DNA of 64,000 nt from JACQFK01 sp036383955 (GTDB taxonomy: Bacteria; Planctomycetota; MHYJ01; JACPRB01), in the NCBI GenBank assembly GCA_036383955.1, contig DASVNH010000221.1, forward strand, positions 19,828 through 83,827, in the 5' to 3' direction. The position numbers were made by a program, and so were the translations under genes. This document shows, piece after piece, positions 49,247 through 63,800 of the stretch (its first letter is position 1; each line of letters opens with the position of its first letter). The notes beneath the pieces are model-generated. The model was not told where the DNA came from. It saw only the letters and a list, made by a program, of their open reading frames with translations, and searched no databases.

Positions 49247-49621
49247 TTACTTCTTCGGCTTCTTGACGCCGTACTTGGAACGGCTCTGCTTGCGGTCCTC
49301 GACGCCCGCGCAGTCGAGCGTGCCGCGGACGACGTGATAGCGGACGCCCGGGAGGTCGCGCACGCGGCCGCCGCGGACGAGCACGATCGAGTGCTCCTGC
49401 AGGTTGTGGCCCTCGCCGGGAATGTAGGCCGTGGTCTCGCGGCCGCTGGAGAGGCGCACGCGCGCGATCTTCCGGAGGGCGGAGTTCGGCTTCTTCGGCG
49501 TCATCGTCTTGACGATGAGGCACACGCCGCGCTTCTGGGGATTGCTCTCCAGAACCGGGGACTTGGACTTGTAGCGCGGCTTCACGCGGCCGTGCCGCAC
49601 CAGTTGGTTGATCGTCGGCAT
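49247..49621 (-). CDS. rpsL: Ribosomal protein S12
   Basis: A 124-residue protein: PTINQLVRHGRVKPRYKSKS, RGVCLIVKTMTPKKPNSALR, TAYIPGEGHNLQEHSIVLVR and GGRVRDLPGVRYHVVRGTLD. The streptomycin-determining Lys of the TPKKPNSA loop (Lys43 in E. coli) is present, and the second site reads RDLPGVRYH with Arg where E. coli has Lys87, so the sequence does not show a classic resistance mutation at the first site. It heads an rpsL-rpsG-fusA transcript with its own promoter. Confidence 0.96.
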   Translation of the reverse strand: MPTINQLVRHGRVKPRYKSKSPVLESNPQKRGVCLIVKTMTPKKPNSALRKIARVRLSSGRETTAYIPGEGHNLQEHSIVLVRGGRVRDLPGVRYHVVRGTLDCAGVEDRKQSRSKYGVKKPKK

Positions 49622-49632
49622 ATAGGGGGCCT

Positions 49633-49638
49633 ATTATA
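49633..49638 (-). promoter_or_regulatory. -10 element of the rpsL promoter
   Basis: A perfect TATAAT on the minus strand, ending 11 bases before ATG 49621. Transcription start near 49626 leaves a leader of about 5 bases. The -35 region is poor (CTGGAC at 17-base spacing). The spacer is occupied by the palindrome at 49642-49655. Confidence 0.6.
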
Positions 49639-49641
49639 GGT

Positions 49642-49655
49642 TTCGAGTTCTCGAA
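49642..49655. repeat. Palindrome TTCGAG-TT-CTCGAA in the rpsL promoter spacer
   Basis: A perfect inverted repeat with 6-base arms and a 2-base centre, sitting between the -35 and -10 elements of the rpsL promoter and just after the rpoC stop. Its position would suit a repressor operator, although a weak hairpin after rpoC is another reading. Confidence 0.5.
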
Positions 49656-49668
49656 GTCCAGTTCTCTT

Positions 49669-53772
<4,104 letters not shown>

Positions 53773-53821
53773 CGCGCGTTCCTCGTTTCGTTCCGTCGTC
53801 CGTCCATCGCGGTCACGCGGC

Positions 53822-57499
<3,678 letters not shown>

Positions 57500-57562
57500 G
57501 AACCCTCCGAAGTAGTGAAGCCGAACCCGCCGAACAACGACGCCGGAACCCCGGAGAAGTCC

Positions 57563-57991
57563 TTACTTGACCTCGACCGTGGCCCCCGCGTCCTTCAGCT
57601 CCTTCGCGAGCTTGTCGGCCTCTTCCTTCGGCACGCCCGTCTTGACGGCCTGGCCGCCCTTGTCCACGAGGTCCTTCGCCTCCTTGAGGCCCAGGCTCGT
57701 GGCCGCGCGCACGACCTTGATGACGTTGATCTTGTTCGCGCCGGCTTCCTTGAGGACGACGTCGAACGTCGTCTTCTCTTCCTTCGCCGCCGCCGGAGCC
57801 GCCGCCGCCGCGGGCGCCCCGCCGCCGCCGCCGCCCGTCGCGGCCTTGACACCGAACTTGTCCTCGAGCGCCTTCACCGCGCCCGAGAGCCAGAGGACGT
57901 TCTGCTTCGCGACCATTTCCGTCAGGAACGTGGTGCGCTCTTCGTCCGAAAGCTTCGCGACCTCATCGACCAGACCCGCGACGTTGCCCAT
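57563..57991 (-). CDS. rplL: Ribosomal protein L7/L12, second (downstream) copy
   Basis: A 142-residue stalk protein. The N-terminal dimerisation half (MGNVAGLVDEVAKLSDEERT) is followed by a Gly/Ala/Pro hinge (GGGGGGAPAAAAAPAAA), and the C-terminal factor-binding domain: FDVVLKEAGANKINVIKVVR, GLKEAKDLVDKGGQAVKTGV, PKEEADKLAKELKDAGATVE. This copy is closest to rpoB. It differs from the upstream copy in hinge and N-terminal helices, so both could be made as alternative or mixed dimers. Confidence 0.9.
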   Translation of the reverse strand: MGNVAGLVDEVAKLSDEERTTFLTEMVAKQNVLWLSGAVKALEDKFGVKAATGGGGGGAPAAAAAPAAAKEEKTTFDVVLKEAGANKINVIKVVRAATSLGLKEAKDLVDKGGQAVKTGVPKEEADKLAKELKDAGATVEVK

Positions 57992-58042
57992 GGCTCTATT
58001 CTCCTTCGACCTCTAACGGTTCGTAAATATCGACATCCGGCG

Positions 58043-58471
58043 CTACGCCGCCGGCTTGACCTCGACCTCGGCCCCGGCGTCCTTGAGCTTCTTCGCCAGC
58101 GCCTCCGCCTCCTCCTTCGGGAGGCCCTTCTTCACCGCTTCGCCGCCCTTGTCGACGACGTCCTTCGCCTCCTTGAGGCCGAGGGCCGTCGCCTCGCGAA
58201 CGACCTTGATCACGTTGATCTTGCTCGCGCCGCCGCTCTTGAGGATCACGTCGAACGACGTCGGAGCCGCCGTCGCGGCGACGGCCGTCGCCACCACGGC
58301 CGGGCCCGAACCGCCCGTCGCCGCCGTGACGCCGAGCTTGGCCTCGAGCGACCGGAGCAGCTTCGAGAGCCCGAGCGAGCCTTCCTTCTCCAGGAGGGCG
58401 CCGACGAGCTCGACGCGCTCCCTGTCTTCGAGCTTGGCCGCCTCGTCCAGGAGTCCCGCGACATTGCCCAT
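58043..58471 (-). CDS. rplL: Ribosomal protein L7/L12, first (upstream) copy
   Basis: A 142-residue stalk protein adjacent to rplJ; its ATG is directly after the rplJ stop. N-terminus MGNVAGLLDEAAKLEDRERV, a hinge rich in Ala/Val (PAVVATAVAATAAP), and the C-terminal FDVILKSGGASKINVIKVVR, GLKEAKDVVDKGGEAVKKGL. It shares MGNVAGL(L/V)DE with the second copy, showing a local duplication, but the hinge is different and the protein ends EVKPAA. Both copies bind L10. Confidence 0.9.
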   Translation of the reverse strand: MGNVAGLLDEAAKLEDRERVELVGALLEKEGSLGLSKLLRSLEAKLGVTAATGGSGPAVVATAVAATAAPTSFDVILKSGGASKINVIKVVREATALGLKEAKDVVDKGGEAVKKGLPKEEAEALAKKLKDAGAEVEVKPAA

Positions 58472-58990
58472 CTACTTCTTCTCCTTGTCGGCGATCGCCT
58501 TGAGGGTCCCGACGAACGAGCGGGGGATTTCGTTGAGGGTCGACACGAACTTCACCGTGACGCCCTTCATCACGCCGAGCACCTGGCTCAGGAGCTCCGG
58601 GCGCGACGGCAGCTTGGCGAGGTCGACGATGGCCGACGGCCCCTCCTCCTTGCCCTCGATGAAGGCGGCCTTGACGCCGCCCTTCCCCGCGTGCTTCTCC
58701 TTGTAGGCGACCAGCTTCTTCGCGATCGTCACCGGGTCGGGGCCGAACACCAGCGCGTTCATCCCCGTCAGGTGCTTCTCGAAGCTCGCCACGCCCAGCT
58801 TCTTGAAGGTGTGCAGCGCCACCGAGTTCTTCAGCAGCCGCACCTTGCCCTTGCTCTCGCGCATCTGCGCGCGGAGCTCGGTCGCCTGGTTGGCGGTCAG
58901 CCCGTTGGCGTCGACCAGGACCATGTTCTTCAAGCCCTTGAGCTTGCCGGCCAGGTCGTCCACCATCTTGTGCCTGAGGACTTTGGACAT
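58472..58990 (-). CDS. rplJ: Ribosomal protein L10
   Basis: A 172-residue protein: MSKVLRHKMVDDLAGKLKGL, NMVLVDANGLTANQATELRA, QMRESKGKVRLLKNSVALHT. It anchors the L7/L12 stalk through its C-terminal helix. The stop codon TAG is immediately followed by the rplL ATG. Autogenous control by L10 is known elsewhere; no leader structure could be verified here. Confidence 0.94.
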   Translation of the reverse strand: MSKVLRHKMVDDLAGKLKGLKNMVLVDANGLTANQATELRAQMRESKGKVRLLKNSVALHTFKKLGVASFEKHLTGMNALVFGPDPVTIAKKLVAYKEKHAGKGGVKAAFIEGKEEGPSAIVDLAKLPSRPELLSQVLGVMKGVTVKFVSTLNEIPRSFVGTLKAIADKEKK

Positions 58991-59001
58991 CGTCGTTCCC
59001 C

Positions 59002-59688
59002 TTACGCCTCGACCGCCAGACGCACGCCCGGGCCCATCGTCGGCGAAATCGTGACGCCCTCGATGAACGGGCCCTTCACCGACGACGGACGCACCGAGCG
59101 GATGTGCTCGATGAACGCCTCGACGTTGGAGCGAAGATCCTCCTCGCTGAACGCGAGCTTCCCGATCGCCGCCTGCACGTTGCCGGCCGCGTCGTTGCGG
59201 TACTCGATCTTGCCGGCCTTGAACTCGCGCACGGCCGTCTTCACGTCGTCCGTCACCGTGCCGTTCTTCGGCGAGGGCATCAGGCCCTTCGGGCCGAGCA
59301 CCTTGCCGAGCTTGGAGATCACGCGCATCGTCCGGGGCAGCGCGATCGCGACGTCGAAGTCGAACCAGCCGGCCTCGATCTTCTTGGCCAGGTCGTCCAT
59401 CCCGACTTCGTCGGCGCCGTGCTCCTTGGCCGCGCGGGCCTCGTCGCCGTCGGCGAACACCACCACCCGCCGCGCCTTCCCGATCCCCTTCGGGAGCGAG
59501 ACCGCGCCGCGGATCGACTGCTCGCTCCGCTTCGGGTCGATGGCCAGCTTGATCGAGATGTCCAGCGCCTGGTCCAGCTTCTTCGCGGTCATCGTCTTCA
59601 CGAGGGCGACCGCTTCCTGGACCGAGTACTTCTTCTGGACGTCGACCTTCGCCGCCGCCGCCTTGTATCGCTTGCTGCGCTTGCGCAT
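59002..59688 (-). CDS. rplA: Ribosomal protein L1
   Basis: A 228-residue protein from ATG 59688: MRKRSKRYKAAAAKVDVQKK, IRGAVSLPKGIGKARRVVVF, VGMDDLAKKIEAGWFDFDVA, VISKLGKVLGPKGLMPSPKN and GTVTDDVKTAVREFKAGKIE are standard. It forms the L1 stalk at the E site. It follows rplK by 5 bases. The frame is open further upstream but overlaps rplK and is excluded. Confidence 0.96.
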   Translation of the reverse strand: MRKRSKRYKAAAAKVDVQKKYSVQEAVALVKTMTAKKLDQALDISIKLAIDPKRSEQSIRGAVSLPKGIGKARRVVVFADGDEARAAKEHGADEVGMDDLAKKIEAGWFDFDVAIALPRTMRVISKLGKVLGPKGLMPSPKNGTVTDDVKTAVREFKAGKIEYRNDAAGNVQAAIGKLAFSEEDLRSNVEAFIEHIRSVRPSSVKGPFIEGVTISPTMGPGVRLAVEA

Positions 59689-59693
59689 CTGAC

Positions 59694-60125
59694 CTACCCT
59701 TCGACCTTGATGCCCATGTTCCGCGCCGTCCCCTCGAGGACCTTGATGGCGGTCTCCATCGAGGAGGCGTTCATGTCCTTCATCTTGATCTTCGCGATCT
59801 CTTCGAGGTGCTTGCGCGTCACGGTCCCCACCTTCTCCTTGTTGGGGGTCCCGCTGCCCTTCACCACGTTCGCGAACTTCTTCAGCAGCACGCTCGCCGG
59901 CGGCGTCTTGTAGGCGATGTCGAACGTGCGGTCCTTGAAGACCGTCACGATGCACGGGATGACCAGGCCCTGATCCTTGCGCGTGGCGTCGTTGAAGCGC
60001 TTCACGAACTCGCCGATGTTCACGCCGTGCTGGCCGAGCGCGGGGCCCACCGGCGGCGCCGGCGTCGCCTGCCCGCCCGGGCACTGCAGGCGGATCGTGG
60101 TCATCACTTCCTTTTTGGGGGGCAT
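59694..60125 (-). CDS. rplK: Ribosomal protein L11
   Basis: A 143-residue protein: IRLQCPGGQATPAPPVGPAL, GQHGVNIGEFVKRFNDATRK, TPPASVLLKKFANVVKGSGT and ETAIKVLEGTARNMGIKVEG. It binds the GTPase-associated centre with L10/L7/L12 and is the target of thiopeptides; the Pro-rich N-terminal loop is normal. It lies 11 bases after nusG. Confidence 0.96.
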   Translation of the reverse strand: MPPKKEVMTTIRLQCPGGQATPAPPVGPALGQHGVNIGEFVKRFNDATRKDQGLVIPCIVTVFKDRTFDIAYKTPPASVLLKKFANVVKGSGTPNKEKVGTVTRKHLEEIAKIKMKDMNASSMETAIKVLEGTARNMGIKVEG

Positions 60126-60136
60126 CGCCTACCTCT

Positions 60137-60715
60137 TTAGTTCTTCTCGAGCTGCCAATACTCCAGGTCCACCGGCGTCGACCGCCCGAACACGGTGATC
60201 GCCACCTTGACCCGGCCGTTCTTCGCGTCCACTTCCTCGACCACGCCGTCGAAGTTCTCGAAGGGCCCGTCCTTCACCCGGACGCTGTCGCCCTTCTGCA
60301 CCTCGATCTTGATCTTCGGCCGGTCCTCCTCGGTGGAGGACTGGTCCACGAGCATCTTGTTGACCTCGTGCTCGGCCATCGGGATCGGCTCCTTCAGGCC
60401 CAGGAAGTCGCCGATCCCCGGCGTCTCCCGTACCAGGAACCACGCGTCCTTGTCCTGCTCCATCTCGATCATGATGTAGCCGGGATACAGCTTCTTCTCC
60501 CGCACGGACTTCCGCCCGCTGCGGATCTCCGTCACCTTCTCGGTCGGGACGATGACGTTGGAAATCTTCGCTTCCAGGCCCATCGCCCGGACCCGGCGCA
60601 TCAGGCCGTCCTTGACGGTCTCCTCGCGCCCGCTCTGCACGCGCACGACGTACCAGCGCCGGCCGCCGCCCGGAGCGGTCGGGGCCTCCACGTTCTTATT
60701 CTCGTCGTCCGTCAT
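60137..60715 (-). CDS. nusG: Transcription antitermination factor NusG
   Basis: A 192-residue protein. The NGN domain has RRWYVVRVQSGREETVKDGL, and PGYIMIEMEQDKDAWFLVRE, GIGDFLGLKEPIPM; the C-terminal KOW domain has GDSVRVKDGPFENFDGVVEE, KNGRVKVAITVFGRSTPVDL. It binds the clamp of RNA polymerase and links it to S10 or Rho. Start ATG 60715 shares one base with the secE stop (TAATG), a coupled start. Confidence 0.96.
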   Translation of the reverse strand: MTDDENKNVEAPTAPGGGRRWYVVRVQSGREETVKDGLMRRVRAMGLEAKISNVIVPTEKVTEIRSGRKSVREKKLYPGYIMIEMEQDKDAWFLVRETPGIGDFLGLKEPIPMAEHEVNKMLVDQSSTEEDRPKIKIEVQKGDSVRVKDGPFENFDGVVEEVDAKNGRVKVAITVFGRSTPVDLEYWQLEKN

Positions 60716-61428
60716 TAGAATCCGATCTTCAGCTTCTGCATGACCCGGCTCAGCCCCTCGTCCGCCGCCCAGAGGAAGATGGACACCACCGCGATCACGA
60801 TCACCACCACCAGCGCCGAGCCCAGGTACTCCTTGCGCGCGGGCCACGACACCTTCTTCACTTCACCTTCGGTCTCGACCAGGAAGTTCGCCCAGCTCTC
60901 CCGGTTCTGCAGCGCGTACACCGCCACCATCACCGTCCCGAACACCCCCAGCGAGGCGAACAGGATCGGCCGCAGCGGCACCGGCAGCCCCAGCAGCGTG
61001 ACCTCGGAAATCTTCACCCACCACAAGCTCGTCGAGGACGGCAGCGCATAGAACGAATGCGCCCCGAACGCCGCCAGCAGCGCGACCCCGACCAGGCCGA
61101 TCCCGCGGACCCACTTGCCCAGGCCCGGCTTCGCGTACTTCAGGTGCGCCCCGAAGCGCTTCAGGCCCAGCCAGCACAGGAAGGCCGTCAGCCCCGCCCC
61201 GGCGGCCAGCCCGCCCGGACGCAGCGGCGGACCCGCCTGGGCGATCGACGTCCCCAGGCTCGGCAGCGCCGACAGCCCGTACGCCAGCGCGGCGCCCCAC
61301 GCCAGCGCGGTCAGCACGACCCCCGCCTTCGCGACGAGCTCCGCCCGCGCCCCGGGCTTCGCCGCCGCCGCTTCCGGCGCGGGCGTCGGCTGCCCCTGCT
61401 TTTCCTTGTCTTCCACCATCTCCGGCAT
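60715..61428 (-). CDS. secE: Preprotein translocase SecE with extra membrane helices
   Basis: A 237-residue protein, longer than E. coli SecE (127) and much longer than the minimal one-helix form. The last 65 residues are the conserved SecE core: FLVETEGEVKKVSWPARKEY (amphipathic helix and hinge), LGSALVVVIVIAVVSIFLWA (essential membrane helix). Ahead of it are about four more hydrophobic segments (residues 33-54, 73-91, 108-128, 153-172) and a Gln/Pro/Ala-rich N-terminus. Start ATG 61428 has GGGAG 7 bases upstream. It lies between tRNA-Trp and nusG, the standard place. Confidence 0.93.
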   Translation of the reverse strand: MPEMVEDKEKQGQPTPAPEAAAAKPGARAELVAKAGVVLTALAWGAALAYGLSALPSLGTSIAQAGPPLRPGGLAAGAGLTAFLCWLGLKRFGAHLKYAKPGLGKWVRGIGLVGVALLAAFGAHSFYALPSSTSLWWVKISEVTLLGLPVPLRPILFASLGVFGTVMVAVYALQNRESWANFLVETEGEVKKVSWPARKEYLGSALVVVIVIAVVSIFLWAADEGLSRVMQKLKIGF

Positions 61429-61486
61429 CGCTGCTCCCGCTATCGGATGGCCCTCGCCTGGATCTCACCGGCGACCCGCGCGTCCT

Positions 61487-61562
61487 TGGCAGGGCGGGGG
61501 GGACTCGAACCCCCAACCCTCGGTTTTGGAGACCGATAGTCTACCAATTGACCTACCGCCCT
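61487..61562 (-). tRNA. trnW: tRNA-Trp (CCA anticodon)
   Basis: On the minus strand AGGGCGG... pairs with ...CCGCCCT; the anticodon arm TCGGT-CTCCAAA-ACCGA carries CCA; the T arm is GGGGGTTCGAGTCCCCC and the 3' GCCA is encoded. It lies between rpmG and secE, as in many bacteria. Confidence 0.97.
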
Positions 61563-61598
61563 AGGCTCGGGCCGCCGGGTCGGCTCACGCCGCCCGAC

Positions 61599-61757
61599 TT
61601 ACTTCTTCTTCTCCTTGTGCGGCACGCGCTTGCGGCACTCCGGACAGAACTTCTGGACCTCCAGCTTCGCCTGCTGCTGGATCTTCGGGTTCTTCGTCGT
61701 GCGGTAGTACCTCGTCCCGCACTCCGAACACTCCAGGAATACCCACTCGCGCGGCAT
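61599..61757 (-). CDS. rpmG: Ribosomal protein L33
   Basis: A 52-residue zinc-ribbon ribosomal protein, translated from ATG 61757: MPREWVFLECSECGTRYYRT, TKNPKIQQQAKLEVQKFCPE, CRKRVPHKEKKK. The CxxC...CxxC pairs (Cys10/13 and Cys38/41) show the zinc-binding form. It lies 13 bases after the tuf stop and before tRNA-Trp, in the classical tuf-rpmG-trnW-secE-nusG arrangement. Confidence 0.93.
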   Translation of the reverse strand: MPREWVFLECSECGTRYYRTTKNPKIQQQAKLEVQKFCPECRKRVPHKEKKK

Positions 61758-61770
61758 CTTTTTCTTTCCG

Positions 61771-62976
61771 TTACTTGAGGATCTTCACGACGACGCCCGA
61801 CCCGACCGTCTTGCCGCCCTCACGGATGGCGAAGCGCAGGTTCTCGTCCATCGCGACCGCCGTGATCAGCTCCACCGTGACTTCCGCGTTGTCGCCGGGC
61901 ATCACCATCTCGACGCCCTCCTTCAGCTTGACCGAGCCCGTGACGTCGGTCGTGCGGAAGTAGAACTGGGGACGGTACCCCGGGAAGAACGGCGTGTGAC
62001 GGCCGCCCTCGTCCTTCGACAGGCAGTAAATGTGCGCCGTGAACGACGTGTGCGGCGTGATGCTGCCCGGCTTGGCGATCACCATGCCGCGCTCCAGGTC
62101 GTCCTTCTCGACGCCGCGCAGGAGCACGCCGACGTTGTCGCCGGCCTGCCCCGACTCCATTTCCTTGTTGAACATCTCGACGCCCGTCACGACGCTCTTG
62201 CGCGTCTCGCGCAGGCCGACGATCTCGCAGTCCTCGCCGACCTTCACGACGCCGCGCTCGATGCGGCCCGTGCCGACCGTGCCGCGGCCCTTGATCGAGA
62301 ACACGTCCTCGATCTGCATCAGGAACGGCTTGTCCATCTCGCGCGGAGGCAGCGGGATGTGGTTGTCGAGCGCCTCGAGCAGCTTGTAGATCGGCTCCGC
62401 CGCCGCCGGATCCTTCGGGTTCTGCAGCGCCTTCAGCGCCTGCCCGCGGATCACCGGCGTCTTCTCGCCGTCGAAGCCGTGCTTCTTCAGGAGGTCGCGG
62501 ACCTCCATCTCGACCAGGTCCAGCAGCTCCTTGTCGTCGACGAGGTCGACCTTGTTCAGGAAGACGCACATCGCCGGCACCTGCACCTGGCGGGCCAGGA
62601 GGACGTGTTCCTTCGTCTGCGGCATCGGGCCGTCGGCCGCCGACACGACCAGGATCGCGCCGTCCATCTGCGCGGCGCCCGTGATCATGTTCTTGATGTA
62701 GTCGACGTGGCCCGGGCAGTCGATGTGCGCGTAATGCCGCTTTTCCGACTCGTACTCGACGTGGGAGATGGCGATCGTGATGATCTTGGACGGATCGCGG
62801 CGGCCGTCCTTCTCGGACGCCTTCGCGATGTCGTCGTAGGACCGGAACGCGCCGCCGTACTTCGCGGCCGACACGGCCGTGATCGCGGCGGTCAGGGTCG
62901 TCTTGCCGTGGTCGATGTGGCCGATCGTCCCGACGTTGACGTGAGGCTTGGTCCTCTTGAACTTTTCCTTCGCCAT
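61771..62976 (-). CDS. tuf: Elongation factor Tu with unusual switch I
   Basis: A 401-residue EF-Tu. G1 is IGHIDHGKTTLTAAITAVSA, G3 DCPGHVDYIKNMITGAAQMD, G4 FLNKVDLVDDKELLDLVEME. Domains 2 and 3 are ordinary (GRGTVGTGRIERGVVKVGED, GYRPQFYFRTTDVTGSVKLK). Switch I is not: the usual KARGITINTSHVEY reads RRDPSKIITIAISHVEYESE, lacking the Arg-Gly of RGITI while keeping the Thr that binds Mg. The catalytic His of DCPGH is kept. GAGGGAGA precedes the ATG, a strong ribosome-binding site. No tuf is in the str operon, so this may be the only copy. Confidence 0.96.
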   Translation of the reverse strand: MAKEKFKRTKPHVNVGTIGHIDHGKTTLTAAITAVSAAKYGGAFRSYDDIAKASEKDGRRDPSKIITIAISHVEYESEKRHYAHIDCPGHVDYIKNMITGAAQMDGAILVVSAADGPMPQTKEHVLLARQVQVPAMCVFLNKVDLVDDKELLDLVEMEVRDLLKKHGFDGEKTPVIRGQALKALQNPKDPAAAEPIYKLLEALDNHIPLPPREMDKPFLMQIEDVFSIKGRGTVGTGRIERGVVKVGEDCEIVGLRETRKSVVTGVEMFNKEMESGQAGDNVGVLLRGVEKDDLERGMVIAKPGSITPHTSFTAHIYCLSKDEGGRHTPFFPGYRPQFYFRTTDVTGSVKLKEGVEMVMPGDNAEVTVELITAVAMDENLRFAIREGGKTVGSGVVVKILK

Positions 62977-63025
62977 GGCTGGATCTCCCTCTTAGACCTT
63001 TATGTTGTCCGCGCTACCGTACACA

Positions 63026-63100
63026 TGGAGCTGGGGACGGGATTTGAACCCGCGACCTCGTCCTTACCAAGGACGTGCTCCACCCCTGAGCTACCCCAGC
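63026..63100 (-). tRNA. trnT: tRNA-Thr (GGT anticodon)
   Basis: On the minus strand GCTGGGG... pairs with ...CCCCAGC; the anticodon arm CGTCC-TTGGTAA-GGACG carries GGT; the 3' CCA is encoded. It is the first gene after the promoter at 63210 and immediately precedes tuf. Confidence 0.97.
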
Positions 63101-63209
63101 ATCGTTCGCCGGGACGCCCCGCGATGCCGACAATACCGCCGCCTTCCAAAAATGAACGCTGATGGACAGAGTCGCAGGGCGGGTTTCCGGTCCCCGAAAT
63201 TAGAGCGGA

Positions 63210-63237
63210 ATTATAGCAACCCGCATGCCACAGTCAA
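63210..63237 (-). promoter_or_regulatory. Promoter of the tRNA-Thr(GGT)-tuf-rpmG-trnW-secE transcript
   Basis: TTGACT (63237-63232), a 16-base spacer, and a perfect TATAAT (63215-63210) on the minus strand. The start would fall near 63203, about 100 bases before the mature tRNA 5' end at 63100, which fits a processed tRNA-mRNA precursor. Confidence 0.8.
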
Positions 63238-63251
63238 CCAAAAAGGGCCCT

Positions 63252-63287
63252 AAAAAAATCGAAAATCGCGCTCGCGATTGTCGATTT
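63252..63287 (-). terminator. Intrinsic terminator after tRNA-Gly
   Basis: On the minus strand AAATCGA...AATCGCG-AG-CGCGATT...TCGATTT pairs into a hairpin of about 15 base pairs, followed by TTTT and AGGGCCCTTTTT. It ends the upstream Thr-Tyr-Gly tRNA transcript, just before the tuf promoter. Confidence 0.8.
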
Positions 63288-63333
63288 CAAAACCGCGTTC
63301 CGCCGCGACCTCGACGCCGCGACCCGAACGCGT

Positions 63334-63408
63334 TGGAGCGGGGGACGGGATTCGAACCCGCGACAACCAGCTTGGAAGGCTGGTGTTCTGCCACTGAACT
63401 ACCCCCGC
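63334..63408 (-). tRNA. trnG: tRNA-Gly (TCC anticodon)
   Basis: On the minus strand GCGGGGG... pairs with ...CCCCCGC; the anticodon arm CCAGC-CTTCCAA-GCTGG carries TCC; the T arm is GCGGGTTCGAATCCCGT and the 3' CCA is encoded. Confidence 0.97.
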
Positions 63409-63466
63409 GGACGTCCGCGGACGACGAGGTGGAGGCGCGCGCGAGTCGACATCCCGAATGCAAAAG

Positions 63467-63550
63467 TGGGCAGGGAGGGATTCGAACCCCCGAAGGCGTA
63501 AAGCCAACAGATTTACAGTCTGCCCCCTTTGGCCGCTTGGGTACCTGCCC
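63467..63550 (-). tRNA. trnY: tRNA-Tyr (GTA anticodon)
   Basis: On the minus strand GGGCAGG... pairs with ...CCTGCCC, then discriminator A. The anticodon loop CTGTAAA carries GTA, with a long class II variable arm around TTTACGCCTTC. Unlike the other tRNA genes here, the 3' CCA is not encoded: CTT follows the discriminator base. Confidence 0.95.
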
Positions 63551-63603
63551 AGGTCCCGGACCGCCGATGACGCACGGCGGCCGCGTTAGGTCACATTGTC
63601 AAG

Positions 63604-63678
63604 TGGAGCTGGCGACCGGACTTGCACCGGTAACCCCCTGTTTACAAAACAGGAGCTCTACTGTTGAGCTACGCCAGC
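63604..63678 (-). tRNA. trnT: tRNA-Thr (TGT anticodon)
   Basis: On the minus strand GCTGGCG... pairs with ...CGCCAGC; the anticodon arm CCTGT-TTTGTAA-ACAGG carries TGT; the 3' CCA is encoded. It is the first gene of the Thr-Tyr-Gly tRNA cluster and lies 14 bases from the -10 box of its promoter. Confidence 0.97.
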
Positions 63679-63692
63679 GAATCGCGACGCGG

Positions 63693-63721
63693 ATTCTAGG
63701 CCCCCCTCCCGGGACGGTCAA
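63693..63721 (-). promoter_or_regulatory. Promoter of the Thr-Tyr-Gly tRNA cluster
   Basis: TTGACC (63721-63716), a 17-base spacer and TAGAAT (63698-63693) on the minus strand. It is very close to the sigma70 consensus and lies 14 bases upstream of the mature 5' end of tRNA-Thr(TGT). A G-rich CCGGGAGGGGGG stretch fills the spacer. Confidence 0.8.
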
Positions 63722-63800
63722 GCGATTTGCGGAACCGCGGGAGAAAGTCGCTCCCTCCCGGCGTCTAAGAGGTTAGGATTTCCCCAAGAGGTGCTTCACC

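Noticed and set aside
49247..49621. Streptomycin-resistant S12 allele
   Set aside because: The Lys of TPKKPNSA is present. Arg at the second Lys site may be natural for the lineage, so resistance cannot be claimed.
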